A DNA stretch of 46,650 nt from an uncultured Lachnospiraceae bacterium (GTDB lineage Bacteria > Bacillota > Clostridia > Lachnospirales > Lachnospiraceae): contig CATOOV010000021.1 of the NCBI GenBank assembly GCA_951801955.1, forward strand, positions 1 to 46,650, in the 5' to 3' direction. The stretch's first letter is position 1, and each line of letters starts with the position of its first letter. Below the pieces are notes generated by a model. That model saw nothing but the letters and a program-made list of their open reading frames with translations, ran no database searches and had not been told where the DNA came from. The position numbers were made by a program, and so were the translations under genes. Positions 1 through 10,400 of this stretch are shown here, piece after piece.

Positions 1-150
1 GGAAATTTCCTATATGAGAAAAGCCTTCCAGGCAGGATGCGCACGCGCACAAGGGAAAATTGTCACTCCGTGACGGTGCGCGGCGCGGGAACAAAAGATG
101 CGTTGGCAAAAGTAATTGCTCACGGGAGTGCGTGAAACGCACTTTTGTTC
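1..150 (+). repeat. Structured intergenic repeat, copy 1 (left edge cut)
   Basis: This is the first of two tandem copies with a period of 168 bp. Position 1 falls inside the right arm of stem-loop 1. Stem-loop 2 has arms GTCAC (62-66) and GTGAC (70-74), with an outer stem from the CGCGCAC / GTGCGCG blocks. Stem-loop 3 is closed by GAACAAAAG and CTTTTGTTC (142-150) and contains a second hairpin, GTGCGT-GAA-ACGCAC. It differs from copy 2 at only a few positions, so the duplication is recent. The function is unknown. Confidence 0.85.
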
Positions 151-320
151 TCATATAGGAAATTTCAACGAAATTTCCTATATGAGAAAAGCCTTCCAGG
201 CAGGATGCGCACGCGCACAAGGGGAAATTGTCACTCCGTGACGGTGCGCGGCGCGGGAACAAAAGATACGTTGGCAAAAGTAATTGCTCGCGGGAGTGCG
301 TGAAACGCACTTTTGTTCTC
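151..320 (+). repeat. Structured intergenic repeat, copy 2 (complete)
   Basis: This is a complete element. Stem-loop 1 pairs TCATATAGGAAATTT with AAATTTCCTATATGA, stem-loop 2 has arms at 230-234 and 238-242, and stem-loop 3 is closed by GAACAAAAG/CTTTTGTTC. It ends one base before the stop codon of guaB (322, minus strand), so guaB transcripts would read into it as a 3' hairpin array. Whether it acts as a terminator, an RNA stabiliser or a mobile element cannot be told from the sequence. Confidence 0.85.
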
Positions 321-321
321 T

Positions 322-1881
<1,560 letters not shown>

Positions 1882-1959
1882 TTATCACTTTTACTACTAA
1901 ATATAGTTAGGAGAACTTATAAAAGAAAGGAAAATTTTTGCAGCGTCCCCTAAGGGTAA

Positions 1960-1988
1960 TTGAAAAATAAGGACAAATATGATATGCT
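1960..1988 (+). promoter_or_regulatory. Probable promoter of the hisA-glnA group
   Basis: TTGAAA (1960-1965) and TATGCT (1983-1988) are 17 bp apart. The -10 matches consensus at four of six bases, so this is moderate evidence. Transcription would start near 1995 and give a leader of about 115 bases that contains the paired hairpins at 2004-2097. Confidence 0.45.
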
Positions 1989-2003
1989 ATGCAAGAATTA
2001 TTT

Positions 2004-2097
2004 TGGCTTTTCTCTCAACCGGAGGCCTCCTCCCACTGAGAGAAAATAGTTGTACTCTCCACTTGTTGAAGTGGGAGCCTTCTCCGATGAGAGAAAA
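2004..2097 (+). repeat. Hairpin leader and small repeat (family B) before hisA
   Basis: Two related segments lie here. The first forms a hairpin with 10-bp arms TTTTCTCTCA / TGAGAGAAAA enclosing GGAGG/CCTCC. The second, 2060-2097, begins with the hairpin CACTT-GTTG-AAGTG and continues GGGAGCCTTCTCCGATGAG. Positions 2060-2097 recur at 23631-23668 with about four mismatches in 38. In this place the element would be in the 5' untranslated region of hisA, ending just before its ribosome binding site. Function unknown. Confidence 0.6.
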
Positions 2098-2113
2098 CAA
2101 AAAGGAGCATGGC

Positions 2114-2899
2114 ATGGAATTTCGTCCTTGTATTGATATTCATAATGGCAAAGTAAAACAGATTGTGGGAAGCAGCTTAAAGGATACAGGAAACCAGGCA
2201 GTGGAAAATTTTGTAGCAGGGCAGGATGCAGCATTTTATGCAAAGTTATATCAGCAAAGAGGGCTTAGGGGCGGTCATATTATTTTGCTGAATCCGGCTG
2301 GAAGCGCATATTATGAAGCAACCAGGCAGCAGGCAATGCAGGCGCTTTTGACCTATCCTGGAGGAATGCAGGTGGGAGGCGGGATTAATCCTGGGAATGC
2401 CAAAGGTTTCCTGGATGCCGGAGCCAGCCACGTGATTGTTACATCCTATGTATTCCGGGATGGCATGATTTATTATGAAAATTTGGAACGTTTGGTAAAC
2501 ATTGTTGGGAAAGAGCATTTGGTGCTGGACTTAAGCTGCAGGAAAAGAGAAAATGATTATTATATTGTCACAGACCGCTGGCAGAACTTTACCAAAGAAA
2601 AAATAGAGGAAAGCCTGTTGGATCAATTGTCACATTATGCAGATGAATTTCTGATTCATGCAGTGGATGTAGAGGGAAAGGCACAGGGGATTGAGAAGGA
2701 GCTTGTCAGAAGGCTGGGGGAATGGGGGAAAATTCCCATCACTTATGCCGGAGGGGTAGGAAGTTTTGAAGATCTGGCATCCTTGAAAAAGCTGGGAAAA
2801 CATCGGTTGAATGTGACCATCGGCAGTGCTTTAGATTTATTTGGGGGAGACATGGAGTTTGAGAAAGTACTGCAAATGTTAAAAGCAAAGGAGTGTTGA
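2114..2899 (+). CDS. hisA: ProFAR isomerase, eukaryotic-type HisA
   Basis: It isomerises phosphoribosylformimino-5-aminoimidazole carboxamide ribotide in histidine synthesis. The 261-residue barrel begins MEFRPCIDIHNGKVKQIVG, and the long inserts and the ends ITYAGGVGSFEDL and NVTIGSALDLFGG match the fungal/plant HIS6 branch rather than the shorter classical bacterial HisA; this is from memory of the family. The start at 2114 follows AAAGGAG by six bases; a longer in-frame reading into the repeat upstream is not supported. No other histidine gene lies in the window. It ends four bases before glnA, so the two are probably cotranscribed. Confidence 0.88.
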   Translation: MEFRPCIDIHNGKVKQIVGSSLKDTGNQAVENFVAGQDAAFYAKLYQQRGLRGGHIILLNPAGSAYYEATRQQAMQALLTYPGGMQVGGGINPGNAKGFLDAGASHVIVTSYVFRDGMIYYENLERLVNIVGKEHLVLDLSCRKRENDYYIVTDRWQNFTKEKIEESLLDQLSHYADEFLIHAVDVEGKAQGIEKELVRRLGEWGKIPITYAGGVGSFEDLASLKKLGKHRLNVTIGSALDLFGGDMEFEKVLQMLKAKEC

Positions 2900-2903
2900 C
2901 ATC

Positions 2904-4235
2904 ATGAGTAAGTATACGAAACAGGATATTTTCCGTATGGTGGAGGAAGAGGATGTGGAATTTATCCGTCTGCAGTTTACTGATTTATTTGGAACTTTAA
3001 AAAATGTGGCAGTCACCAAGAGCCAGCTTGAAAAGGCGCTGAATAACCAGTGTATGTTTGATGGTTCTTTTATCGAAGGGTTTGTCCGTTTTGAGGCGTC
3101 TGATATGTATTTATATCCAGATTTGGATACTTTTGCAATCTTTCCATGGCGTCCCCAGCAGGGAAAAGTAGCAAGAATTATCTGTGATATTTATCGTCCA
3201 GACAGAACTCCCTTTGAAGGAGATCCCCGCTATATTTTAAAGAAGGTTATAGCCCATGCCGCAGAGCTTGGCTATCAGTTTAATGTTGGTCCAGAATGTG
3301 AATTTTTCCTGTTCCACACCGATGAGGAAGGGGGACCTACCACAATTTCCCATGAGAGGGCTGGATTTTTCGATTTGGGTCCTGTGGATCTGGGGGAAAA
3401 TGCCAGGCGTGATATGGTGCTGACACTGGAGGATATGGGATTTGAGATTGAATCCTCCCATCATGAGGTGGCGCCGGCACAGCACAGGATTGATTTTCGC
3501 TATGATGAGGCATTGGCAACTGCAGACAATATCATGACGTTTAAGCTTGCGGTAAAAACCATAGCCAAACGTTTTGGGCTGTTTGCAAGTTTTATGCCGA
3601 AACCCAAGTTTGGTGTCAATGGTTCTGGTATGCACTTGAATATGTCTGTCTCCAAAGACGGCAGGAATATGTTTGACGATCCTTCCGACCCCAGGGGATT
3701 AAGCCGGGAGGCATACTATTTTATTGGCGGGCTGATGGAACATATGCTTGGCATGGCTGCAGTGACGAACCCATTGGTTAATTCCTATAAACGTCTGGTG
3801 CCAGGATTTGAAGCGCCTCTTTATATTACTTGGTCAGAGAGCCACAGAAGACCGTTGATTCGGATTCCGGCAGGCAGGGGGGAAGCTGCACGGGTCGAAC
3901 TGCGCTGTCCGGATCCGGCATCAAATCCTTATCTTGCCCTTGCGTTATGCCTTTCGGCAGGTTTGGATGGGATGAAAAAACATATTCTTCCGCCAGAACC
4001 GGTGAGTATCAGTGTGATGGAGATGAGGAGGGAAGAGCGGGAAGCCCTTAAGATAACGCCCCTTCCCACAGATTTAAATGAAGCCGTTAGACAGATGGAA
4101 CAGGATTCCTTGGTGTGTGAAGTATTGGGAGCTGATATTGTGAGGAAGTATGCACAGGTAAAGCGTGCAGAATGGAATGAGTACCGCAAACAGGTGACAG
4201 GCTGGGAAATTGAAAATTATCTTTATAAAATATAG
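2904..4235 (+). CDS. glnA: Glutamine synthetase, type I
   Basis: It makes glutamine from glutamate, ammonia and ATP and is the main ammonium assimilation enzyme. The 443-residue length fits the short GSI-alpha form, which lacks the adenylylated insertion of the enteric enzyme. Visible family signatures are the N-terminal IRLQFTDLFGTLKNV, the metal-binding GPECEFFLF, the ATP-site region KPKFGVNGSGMH, and RIPAGRG near 315. The start follows GGAG closely and sits just after the hisA stop. The following gene encodes an ANTAR protein, a common arrangement in Clostridia in which control of nitrogen genes by RNA antitermination has been proposed. Confidence 0.97.
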   Translation: MSKYTKQDIFRMVEEEDVEFIRLQFTDLFGTLKNVAVTKSQLEKALNNQCMFDGSFIEGFVRFEASDMYLYPDLDTFAIFPWRPQQGKVARIICDIYRPDRTPFEGDPRYILKKVIAHAAELGYQFNVGPECEFFLFHTDEEGGPTTISHERAGFFDLGPVDLGENARRDMVLTLEDMGFEIESSHHEVAPAQHRIDFRYDEALATADNIMTFKLAVKTIAKRFGLFASFMPKPKFGVNGSGMHLNMSVSKDGRNMFDDPSDPRGLSREAYYFIGGLMEHMLGMAAVTNPLVNSYKRLVPGFEAPLYITWSESHRRPLIRIPAGRGEAARVELRCPDPASNPYLALALCLSAGLDGMKKHILPPEPVSISVMEMRREEREALKITPLPTDLNEAVRQMEQDSLVCEVLGADIVRKYAQVKRAEWNEYRKQVTGWEIENYLYKI

Positions 4236-4253
4236 TTCCATGGAGGAAATGTT

Positions 4254-4802
4254 TTGGTCAATATCATTGTCGCCTTTCCAAAATTGGAAAATGGAAAAAA
4301 TATAAAGAATATTTTAGTTAGGAATGGTTTTCAGGTTGGCGCTGTCTGCAGTACAGGGGCACAGATCCTGCAGCAGGCAGACTTGCTGGAAGATGGAATT
4401 GTCATTTGTGCTGCCCGCTTAAAGGATATGATGTATTTGCAGCTTCGGGAATGTCTGCCGCCCCATTTTCAAATGCTTGTGGCAGTGAATCCAAATACAT
4501 GGGGGGAGGGGGCGCCCGAAAATGTAGTGTGCCTTGCCATGCCGTTTAAAGTCCATGAACTGGTCAGTACCTTAGAAATGATGTACGGTGTTGTGATACG
4601 CAGAAAAAAGAAGAAAAAATCCCGTTTGACAAAACGCAGTGAAGAGGAAACGCAGACCATACAGAAGGCAAAGGAAGTCCTGATGGTACGCAATCGCATG
4701 ACAGAGGAAGAAGCCCACCGTTATATGCAAAAATGCAGTATGGACAATGGAACCAACCTTGTCGAGACAGCACAGATGATTCTCAGTATGATGCAGGGAT
4801 AA
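4254..4802 (+). CDS. ANTAR-domain regulator with pseudo-receiver
   Basis: This 182-residue protein has a receiver-like N-terminal half (1-115), a basic linker with six consecutive lysine/arginine residues, and a C-terminal ANTAR domain (about 128-180, with EEEAHRYMQKCSMDNGTNL). ANTAR domains bind paired RNA hairpins and prevent termination. The strand where a receiver keeps its phosphoacceptor Asp reads GIVICAARL, so phosphorylation is unlikely. The start is TTG at 4254, seven bases after GGAGG; the nearby ATG at 4249 is in another frame. Directly after glnA, it probably controls nitrogen metabolism; its RNA targets are not identified here. Confidence 0.85.
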   Translation: MVNIIVAFPKLENGKNIKNILVRNGFQVGAVCSTGAQILQQADLLEDGIVICAARLKDMMYLQLRECLPPHFQMLVAVNPNTWGEGAPENVVCLAMPFKVHELVSTLEMMYGVVIRRKKKKKSRLTKRSEEETQTIQKAKEVLMVRNRMTEEEAHRYMQKCSMDNGTNLVETAQMILSMMQG

Positions 4803-4825
4803 TATTATCAGGAAGGAGCATAAGA

Positions 4826-5680
4826 ATGAAATTTACGAAAATGCATGGAGCAGGAAATGACTATGTCTATGTAAATTGTATGCAAGAGGAACTTTTACAC
4901 CCCCAAAAAGTGTCTCAACTTGTCAGTGACAGACATTTTGGAGTAGGTTCTGATGGGTTGATCTTGATTAAGCCATCCCAAAAAGCAGATTTTGAAATGG
5001 AGATGTACAATGCAGATGGCTCCCGCGGAGAAATGTGCGGTAATGGGATTCGCTGTGTGGCAAAGTACGTGTATGATTATGGATTGACAGATAAAAGGAA
5101 GATCAGCGTAGAGACCCTTGCTGGAATCAAGTATTTGGATTTGACAATAGAAAATGGAAAGGTATCGAAAGTCAAGGTGAATATGGGAATGCCTTGCCTG
5201 AAAGCGGCTGAAATTCCAGTACTCGCGGATACAGAACAGGTGATTGACGCACCTCTTGAGGTTGGAGGAAAGGTTTACCATATGACGGCGGTATCCATGG
5301 GAAACCCTCACTGTGTGATATTTATGGAAGAGGATGTGAGGGAGCTGGATTTGGAAGCAATTGGTCCTGTCTTTGAGAATCACCCTCGTTTTCCCAAGCG
5401 TATTAATACAGAGTTTGTGAATGTGGTAGATTCCTCTACTCTGCGTATGCGGGTATGGGAGCGGGGGAGCGGCGAGACCCTTGCCTGCGGGACGGGGGCA
5501 TGTGCCACAGCAGTTGCGGCAATGGTCAATGGAAGATGCGGGCAGGAAGTTATGGTGGAACTGACAGGCGGTGATCTGGACATTGCCTGGGAGGGCGGCA
5601 ATGCGCCGGTATATATGACAGGACCTGCCGTTACTGTATTTGATGGGGAAATAGACCTGCCAAGGGAGGCAGAAGTTTGA
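4826..5680 (+). CDS. dapF: Diaminopimelate epimerase
   Basis: It interconverts LL- and meso-diaminopimelate for lysine and peptidoglycan synthesis. The 284-residue protein carries both catalytic cysteines: Cys71 in GEMCGNGIRC and Cys221 in TLACGTGACATA. It begins MKFTKMHGAGNDYV, the usual N-terminus; AAGGAG lies nine bases upstream, and the longer reading would overlap the ANTAR gene. It ends 143 bp before dapL, so both last-step enzymes of the aminotransferase branch are adjacent. Confidence 0.97.
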   Translation: MKFTKMHGAGNDYVYVNCMQEELLHPQKVSQLVSDRHFGVGSDGLILIKPSQKADFEMEMYNADGSRGEMCGNGIRCVAKYVYDYGLTDKRKISVETLAGIKYLDLTIENGKVSKVKVNMGMPCLKAAEIPVLADTEQVIDAPLEVGGKVYHMTAVSMGNPHCVIFMEEDVRELDLEAIGPVFENHPRFPKRINTEFVNVVDSSTLRMRVWERGSGETLACGTGACATAVAAMVNGRCGQEVMVELTGGDLDIAWEGGNAPVYMTGPAVTVFDGEIDLPREAEV

Positions 5681-5823
5681 ATCTTTTAGTTTTACCATTG
5701 CAGCAAATGCTTAAAGGTTAAAGGATAATATAATAGAAATATAAGAATAATTTATTAAATTTATTTTTAAGTTTGATTTTTGTATTAGAAATCTTAGTAG
5801 TTATATAGAAAAAGGAGAAAATT

Positions 5824-7038
5824 ATGTTTAAAATTAATGAAAATTATCAGAAGCTTCCAGGGAGTTACCTGTTCAGCACCATTGCAAAGAAAGTTACGGC
5901 ATACACACAGGCAAATCCAGACAAGGATTTGATTCGTTTGGGGATCGGTGATGTGACCCAGCCTTTGGCGCCTGCCGTGATTGAAGCCATGCACAAAGCA
6001 GTGGATGAAATGGGAAAGGCAGAGACATTTCATGGATATGCGCCTGATCTGGGTTATGAATTTTTAAGAAATGCAATTGCAGAGCATGATTATAAATGCA
6101 GGGGATGTGATATTTCTCCAGATGAAATTTTTGTGTCAGACGGAGCAAAAAGCGACTCGGCAAATATTCAGGAGATTTTTGGACCAGACAATCGGATTGC
6201 AGTCTGCGACCCGGTTTATCCGGTTTATGTGGACTCCAATGTGATGTCCGGCAGGACAGGCGTTTATGATGCAAAATCTGAGACTTGGAGTGATGTAATT
6301 TACATGCCCTGTACTATGGAAAATGGTTTTGTGCCAGAATTTCCCAAGGAGGCGCCGGATATGATTTATCTGTGCCTGCCCAACAATCCCACAGGAACCA
6401 CGATTCCCAATGCACAACTTCAGGGATGGGTGGACTATGCCAACAAGGTGGGCGCTGTCATTATCTATGATGGGGCTTATGAGGCATATATCTCAGAGGC
6501 GGATGTGGCACATTCCATCTATGAGTGTGAAGGGGCAAAGTCATGTGCCATTGAATTAAAGAGTTATTCCAAGAATGCAGGATTTACGGGGGTACGTTTG
6601 GGTTATACGGTAGTGCCAAAGGAGTTAAAATGCAATGATGTCTCCCTGCATGGCATGTGGGCACGCCGCCATGGCACGAAATTTAACGGCGCCCCTTACA
6701 TTGTGCAGCGCGCTGGTGAGGCTACTTACAGCCCGGAGGGAAAGGCACAGTTAAAAGAACAGGTGGCATACTACATGAAAAATGCCGCAACCATTAAGAA
6801 TGGCTTACAGGATGCCGGATACACGGCTTTCGGCGGTGTGAACGCGCCTTATATCTGGCTGAAAACACCAGATCACATGAGCTCCTGGGACTTTTTTGAT
6901 TATCTTTTGGAGAAGGCAAACGTGGTGGGAACTCCAGGCTCCGGCTTTGGTCCCAGCGGGGAAGGGTATTTCCGCCTGACGGCGTTTGGAAGTTTTGAGA
7001 ATACGCTTGCCGCTTTGGAGCGGATTAAGAAATTATAA
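5824..7038 (+). CDS. dapL: LL-diaminopimelate aminotransferase
   Basis: This PLP enzyme converts tetrahydrodipicolinate directly to LL-diaminopimelate with glutamate, bypassing the succinylase/acetylase branches. The 404-residue length and the N-terminus FKINENYQKLPGSYLFSTIA are typical. The PLP lysine is Lys250 in SYSKNAGFTGVRLG; CLPNNPTGTT gives the Asn-Pro signature. A strong AAAAAGGAG precedes the ATG. The upstream gap is AT-rich, with a TATAAT at 5729 but no good -35, so it may be read through from dapF or have its own promoter. A hairpin at 7213 follows. Confidence 0.97.
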   Translation: MFKINENYQKLPGSYLFSTIAKKVTAYTQANPDKDLIRLGIGDVTQPLAPAVIEAMHKAVDEMGKAETFHGYAPDLGYEFLRNAIAEHDYKCRGCDISPDEIFVSDGAKSDSANIQEIFGPDNRIAVCDPVYPVYVDSNVMSGRTGVYDAKSETWSDVIYMPCTMENGFVPEFPKEAPDMIYLCLPNNPTGTTIPNAQLQGWVDYANKVGAVIIYDGAYEAYISEADVAHSIYECEGAKSCAIELKSYSKNAGFTGVRLGYTVVPKELKCNDVSLHGMWARRHGTKFNGAPYIVQRAGEATYSPEGKAQLKEQVAYYMKNAATIKNGLQDAGYTAFGGVNAPYIWLKTPDHMSSWDFFDYLLEKANVVGTPGSGFGPSGEGYFRLTAFGSFENTLAALERIKKL

Positions 7039-7212
7039 CATGCAGAGATGCGAAAATGGGTGCAGCGTGTGGGAACGCATAGGGATGGAGCAGTCCAGGT
7101 GCTCCCCTTTATGGTTGCACTTGCAAAGCAAGCCTAGGCGTTTGGGGAATACTTGTATCGTTTTTAGTAGAAATTGGAATACGGATTCAGCAAAATAGAT
7201 AAAAAATGTTTT

Positions 7213-7260
7213 GAAAGCAGGGGGAAACCGCAGGTTTTTCACCTGCTTTCTGTGTATTTT
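7213..7260 (+). terminator. Terminator after dapL
   Basis: Arms GAAAGCAGG (7213-7221) and CCTGCTTTC (7242-7250) form a 9-bp stem followed by the T-rich TGTGTATTTT. It lies 175 bp after the dapL stop; the DNA between holds no supported gene. Confidence 0.6.
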
Positions 7261-7273
7261 GCCAAAAATGCAG

Positions 7274-7298
7274 TTTTTACTAAAAAATTTAGTAAAAA
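7274..7298 (+). promoter_or_regulatory. Operator-like palindrome before the glycosidase operon
   Basis: TTTTTACTAAA (7274-7284) and TTTAGTAAAAA (7288-7298) form a perfect 25-bp palindrome just upstream of a promoter, and the half-site TTACTAAAA recurs at 7311 inside the promoter spacer. Two sites spaced like this suggest a dimeric repressor or activator. The regulator is not identified and no obvious local candidate is linked. Confidence 0.65.
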
Positions 7299-7301
7299 TA
7301 A

Positions 7302-7330
7302 TTGAGAAAATTACTAAAACATCTTAAAAT
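7302..7330 (+). promoter_or_regulatory. Promoter of the glycosidase operon
   Basis: TTGAGA (7302-7307) and TAAAAT (7325-7330) are separated by 17 bp. The half-operator TTACTAAAA lies within the spacer. Transcription would begin near 7337, leaving a leader of about 150 bases. Confidence 0.7.
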
Positions 7331-7361
7331 ATAAGGTAAGAGATGGGGGAAACCGTACACT

Positions 7362-7411
7362 AGTATCACATCGTCCAAATAACCTGGCTCTTTGTTTGGG
7401 GATGTGATACT
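7362..7411 (+). promoter_or_regulatory. Long leader hairpin
   Basis: AGTATCACATC (7362-7372) pairs perfectly with GATGTGATACT (7401-7411), and inside it CCAAA (7375-7379) pairs with TTTGG (7395-7399). No T-run follows, so it is not a simple terminator. It may stabilise the mRNA, act in leader control, or be a DNA operator with widely spaced half-sites. Confidence 0.6.
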
Positions 7412-7487
7412 GGGGCATGTCTAAAAATTACTATCTGATACGCCTATAGGTAATACCATGCTCTAGAAAATCAAAAGGAGGAAGAAT

Positions 7488-10400
7488 ATGAGAGGATTGA
7501 AAAAATGTATTGGCGCAGTCACTGCAGCCGCTCTGCTGATAACGGCAATTCCAGTCAATGGATTGAATGTCAGTTATGCAGCAGGAGAGACGGATATTGC
7601 TGCCACCGTGCGCCTGCAGCCTGGTCAGGCGTCTCCGTTCCATGATACGGACGGTGATGGCTTAGGTGAATTTGAAGGTTGGGGTACATCCCTTTGCTGG
7701 TGGGCAAACCGGCTGGGGTACGATGCTACCCTGACAAGCAAAGCAGCAGAGGCATTCTTCAGCGATAAAGGACTGGATATGAACATCGGCCGTTACAACG
7801 TAGGCGGCGGTGACTTGACAGGAGAAGTACCCACAGTTCCCGTAAATGAAAAGGCACAGTTCTATGATTTGGAGACAACAGGACATACGCCGACCTATGC
7901 GGGAACCAGTATGGAGATTAAAACTTGGACAGGATTAAAGGATTCCACTTATACCAAATCAGATGCAGATTTTGGGATTACGAAGGGAACGAAGGTTGGA
8001 GAGTTTAAGTATATTGGTTATGTCAATAAACTGGACGATGCCGTGGGAAGCGGAGACAACCTTCATTATACCGTAAATGTGCAGGACGCAGGCAAGTATA
8101 CGGTAAAATTGCTGCTGATGCACAACAACAATACCGGTCGTGACGTGGCAATCCGTGTGAATCCTGATATCGTAAGCGGGGATAACGGGGCGCAGACCCA
8201 CGTTATAGCAAATGAAGATGTATTAAAAGGAAAAATCGTAGGCGCAAGCGGCAGCAACCAGACGTTGTTTGTAGTGACGATTCCCAATGTAATATTACAG
8301 GCAGGGGACAATACGATCAATGTGGCAGGAAAAGCAGACTGGACGCTTGACTATGTAAAGATGGCAGTCGTGAAAGCTGGCGAAGAAGGCGTATTGACAG
8401 AAAATGAGTTTTTACATCCCTCCCATATCAAACGTTCCGACTCTGTGGTTCCAGGTTATGCGAAAGATGTAACCAGGATTGACACCACAAAGAAAACGTT
8501 GGAAGAGTACCAGCAAGAATTTGCCAGAGTGGATGAGGAGAGCGGTTTTGCATGGAATTATGACTGGGAAGCAGACAAAAACCAGTTAAATATCTTAAAG
8601 GCAGCAATGCAGGCAAGCGGACAAGAGTTTATCGCAGAAGCATTTTCCAACTCACCGCCATACTTTATGACCAACAGCGGATGCAGTTCAGGAGCAGTGG
8701 ATTCTAGCACAGATAACCTGCGCGCAGATTCTTACAATGCATTTGCTGCATATATGGCGGATGTGATTGTACACTGGGCAAAGAACGGCATTACCTTCCA
8801 GAGTGCAACGCCGATGAATGAGCCGGATACCTCTTACTGGGGCGCCAACAGCAACAAGCAGGAAGGCTGCCATTTTGATCCAGGCAGATCCCAGTCCAAT
8901 ATCATTGTTGCTATGAATAAAGAATTAAAGGCGTTGGCAGCGCAGCCGGAGAATGCAGATGTAAAGGAAGCCATTGAAAATATCATTATCTCTGGTACCG
9001 ATGAGACAGATATTGACAAATCAATCACTTCCTATAACAAATTGTCTGCGGCGGCAAAGGAAGTGGTATCACGGATTGATACCCATACATACAGCGGTTC
9101 CAAACGGGCAGAATTAAGCGCCTTGGCGGAAGAGAATGGCTTAAACCTTTGGATGTCCGAGGTAGACGGGGCTTATACTGCTGGTACAGAAGCAGGTGAA
9201 ATGACAGCGGCTCTGGGGCTGACACAGCGGATTATGACAGACTTAAACGGGCTGCGTGCTTCCGCATGGATTCTTTGGAATGCAGTGGATATGAACGTGG
9301 ACCAGAACAATGAGTTTGACCAGCCAGATCTTAATACCTTAGAGACTGCTGTAAGCGAGGAAACTGGCAAGCGGTTTTATGACAAGAACACTGGCTATTG
9401 GGGAATTGCCATTGGCGACCACAACAACAAAGAAGTGGTAAAGACCAGAAAATACTATGCATATGGACAGTTTTCCAGATATATCCGTCCAGGTTATACA
9501 CTGATTGCTTCCAGCAATAAGACTTTGGCAGCTTATGATCCAAAAGGAAAGAAAGCAGTGATTGTTGCCTTGAATACGGCAGGGGAAGATCAGACTTGGA
9601 AATTTGATTTGTCCAACTTTAAGACCATGGGTTCCACTATCCAGGCAATCCGTACCAGCGGCGCGCAGGAAGGCGGAGAGAATTGGGCAGATGTGACAAG
9701 CAGCGACAATATCGCAGCAGATACTGCAAGCAAGAGCTTTACCGCTACCATGAAAGCAAATTCCATCACGACTTACATTGTGGAAGGTGTAACCTATGAC
9801 CGCAATAGTGATGAGACAGTATCTTTGGAAGAGCTTGAATTAAATAAAGAAATGGTATCAGGAAGCGCGCCATGGAACAATGATACGGCAAATGGTCCGG
9901 CAAACGTGGTGGATGGAAAGTTAAATACTTTCTTTGATGGCGTTGCCAAGGGCTGGGTGCAGATCGACCTTGGGGAAGCACAGGAGCTTGCAGCAATCGC
10001 ATATGCGCCCAGAAGCGGATATACAGGCAGGTGTGTAAACGCTTCCTTCTATGGTTCCAATGATGGAAAAGAATGGACATTGCTGCACACCATAGCAGAA
10101 GAGCCAACCGCAGGGTCCTATACTTATATCTATGCGAAGGAATTCCAGGCAGATAGCAGAAGTTTCCGTTATATCAAGTATGCAGTTCCAGAAGATGATG
10201 AGAAAGCAAACTGCAATATTGCAGAGATCAAGCTCTTTGGCAAGCAGAGGACTTTGGAAGAGCTGGTAACTTATTACCAGAAACAGACAGAAGGAAAGAA
10301 TTATGTGAAAGCGACCAAGGATGCTTTTGACCAGGCGATGGCAGCAGCACAGGCATTGAAAGATTCCACCGACCAGGAAGCAAGGAAAGCAGCCGCTGAT

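Noticed and set aside
1-320. CRISPR array from the tandem repeat
   Set aside because: There are only two long copies, no short spaced repeats and no cas genes in the window.
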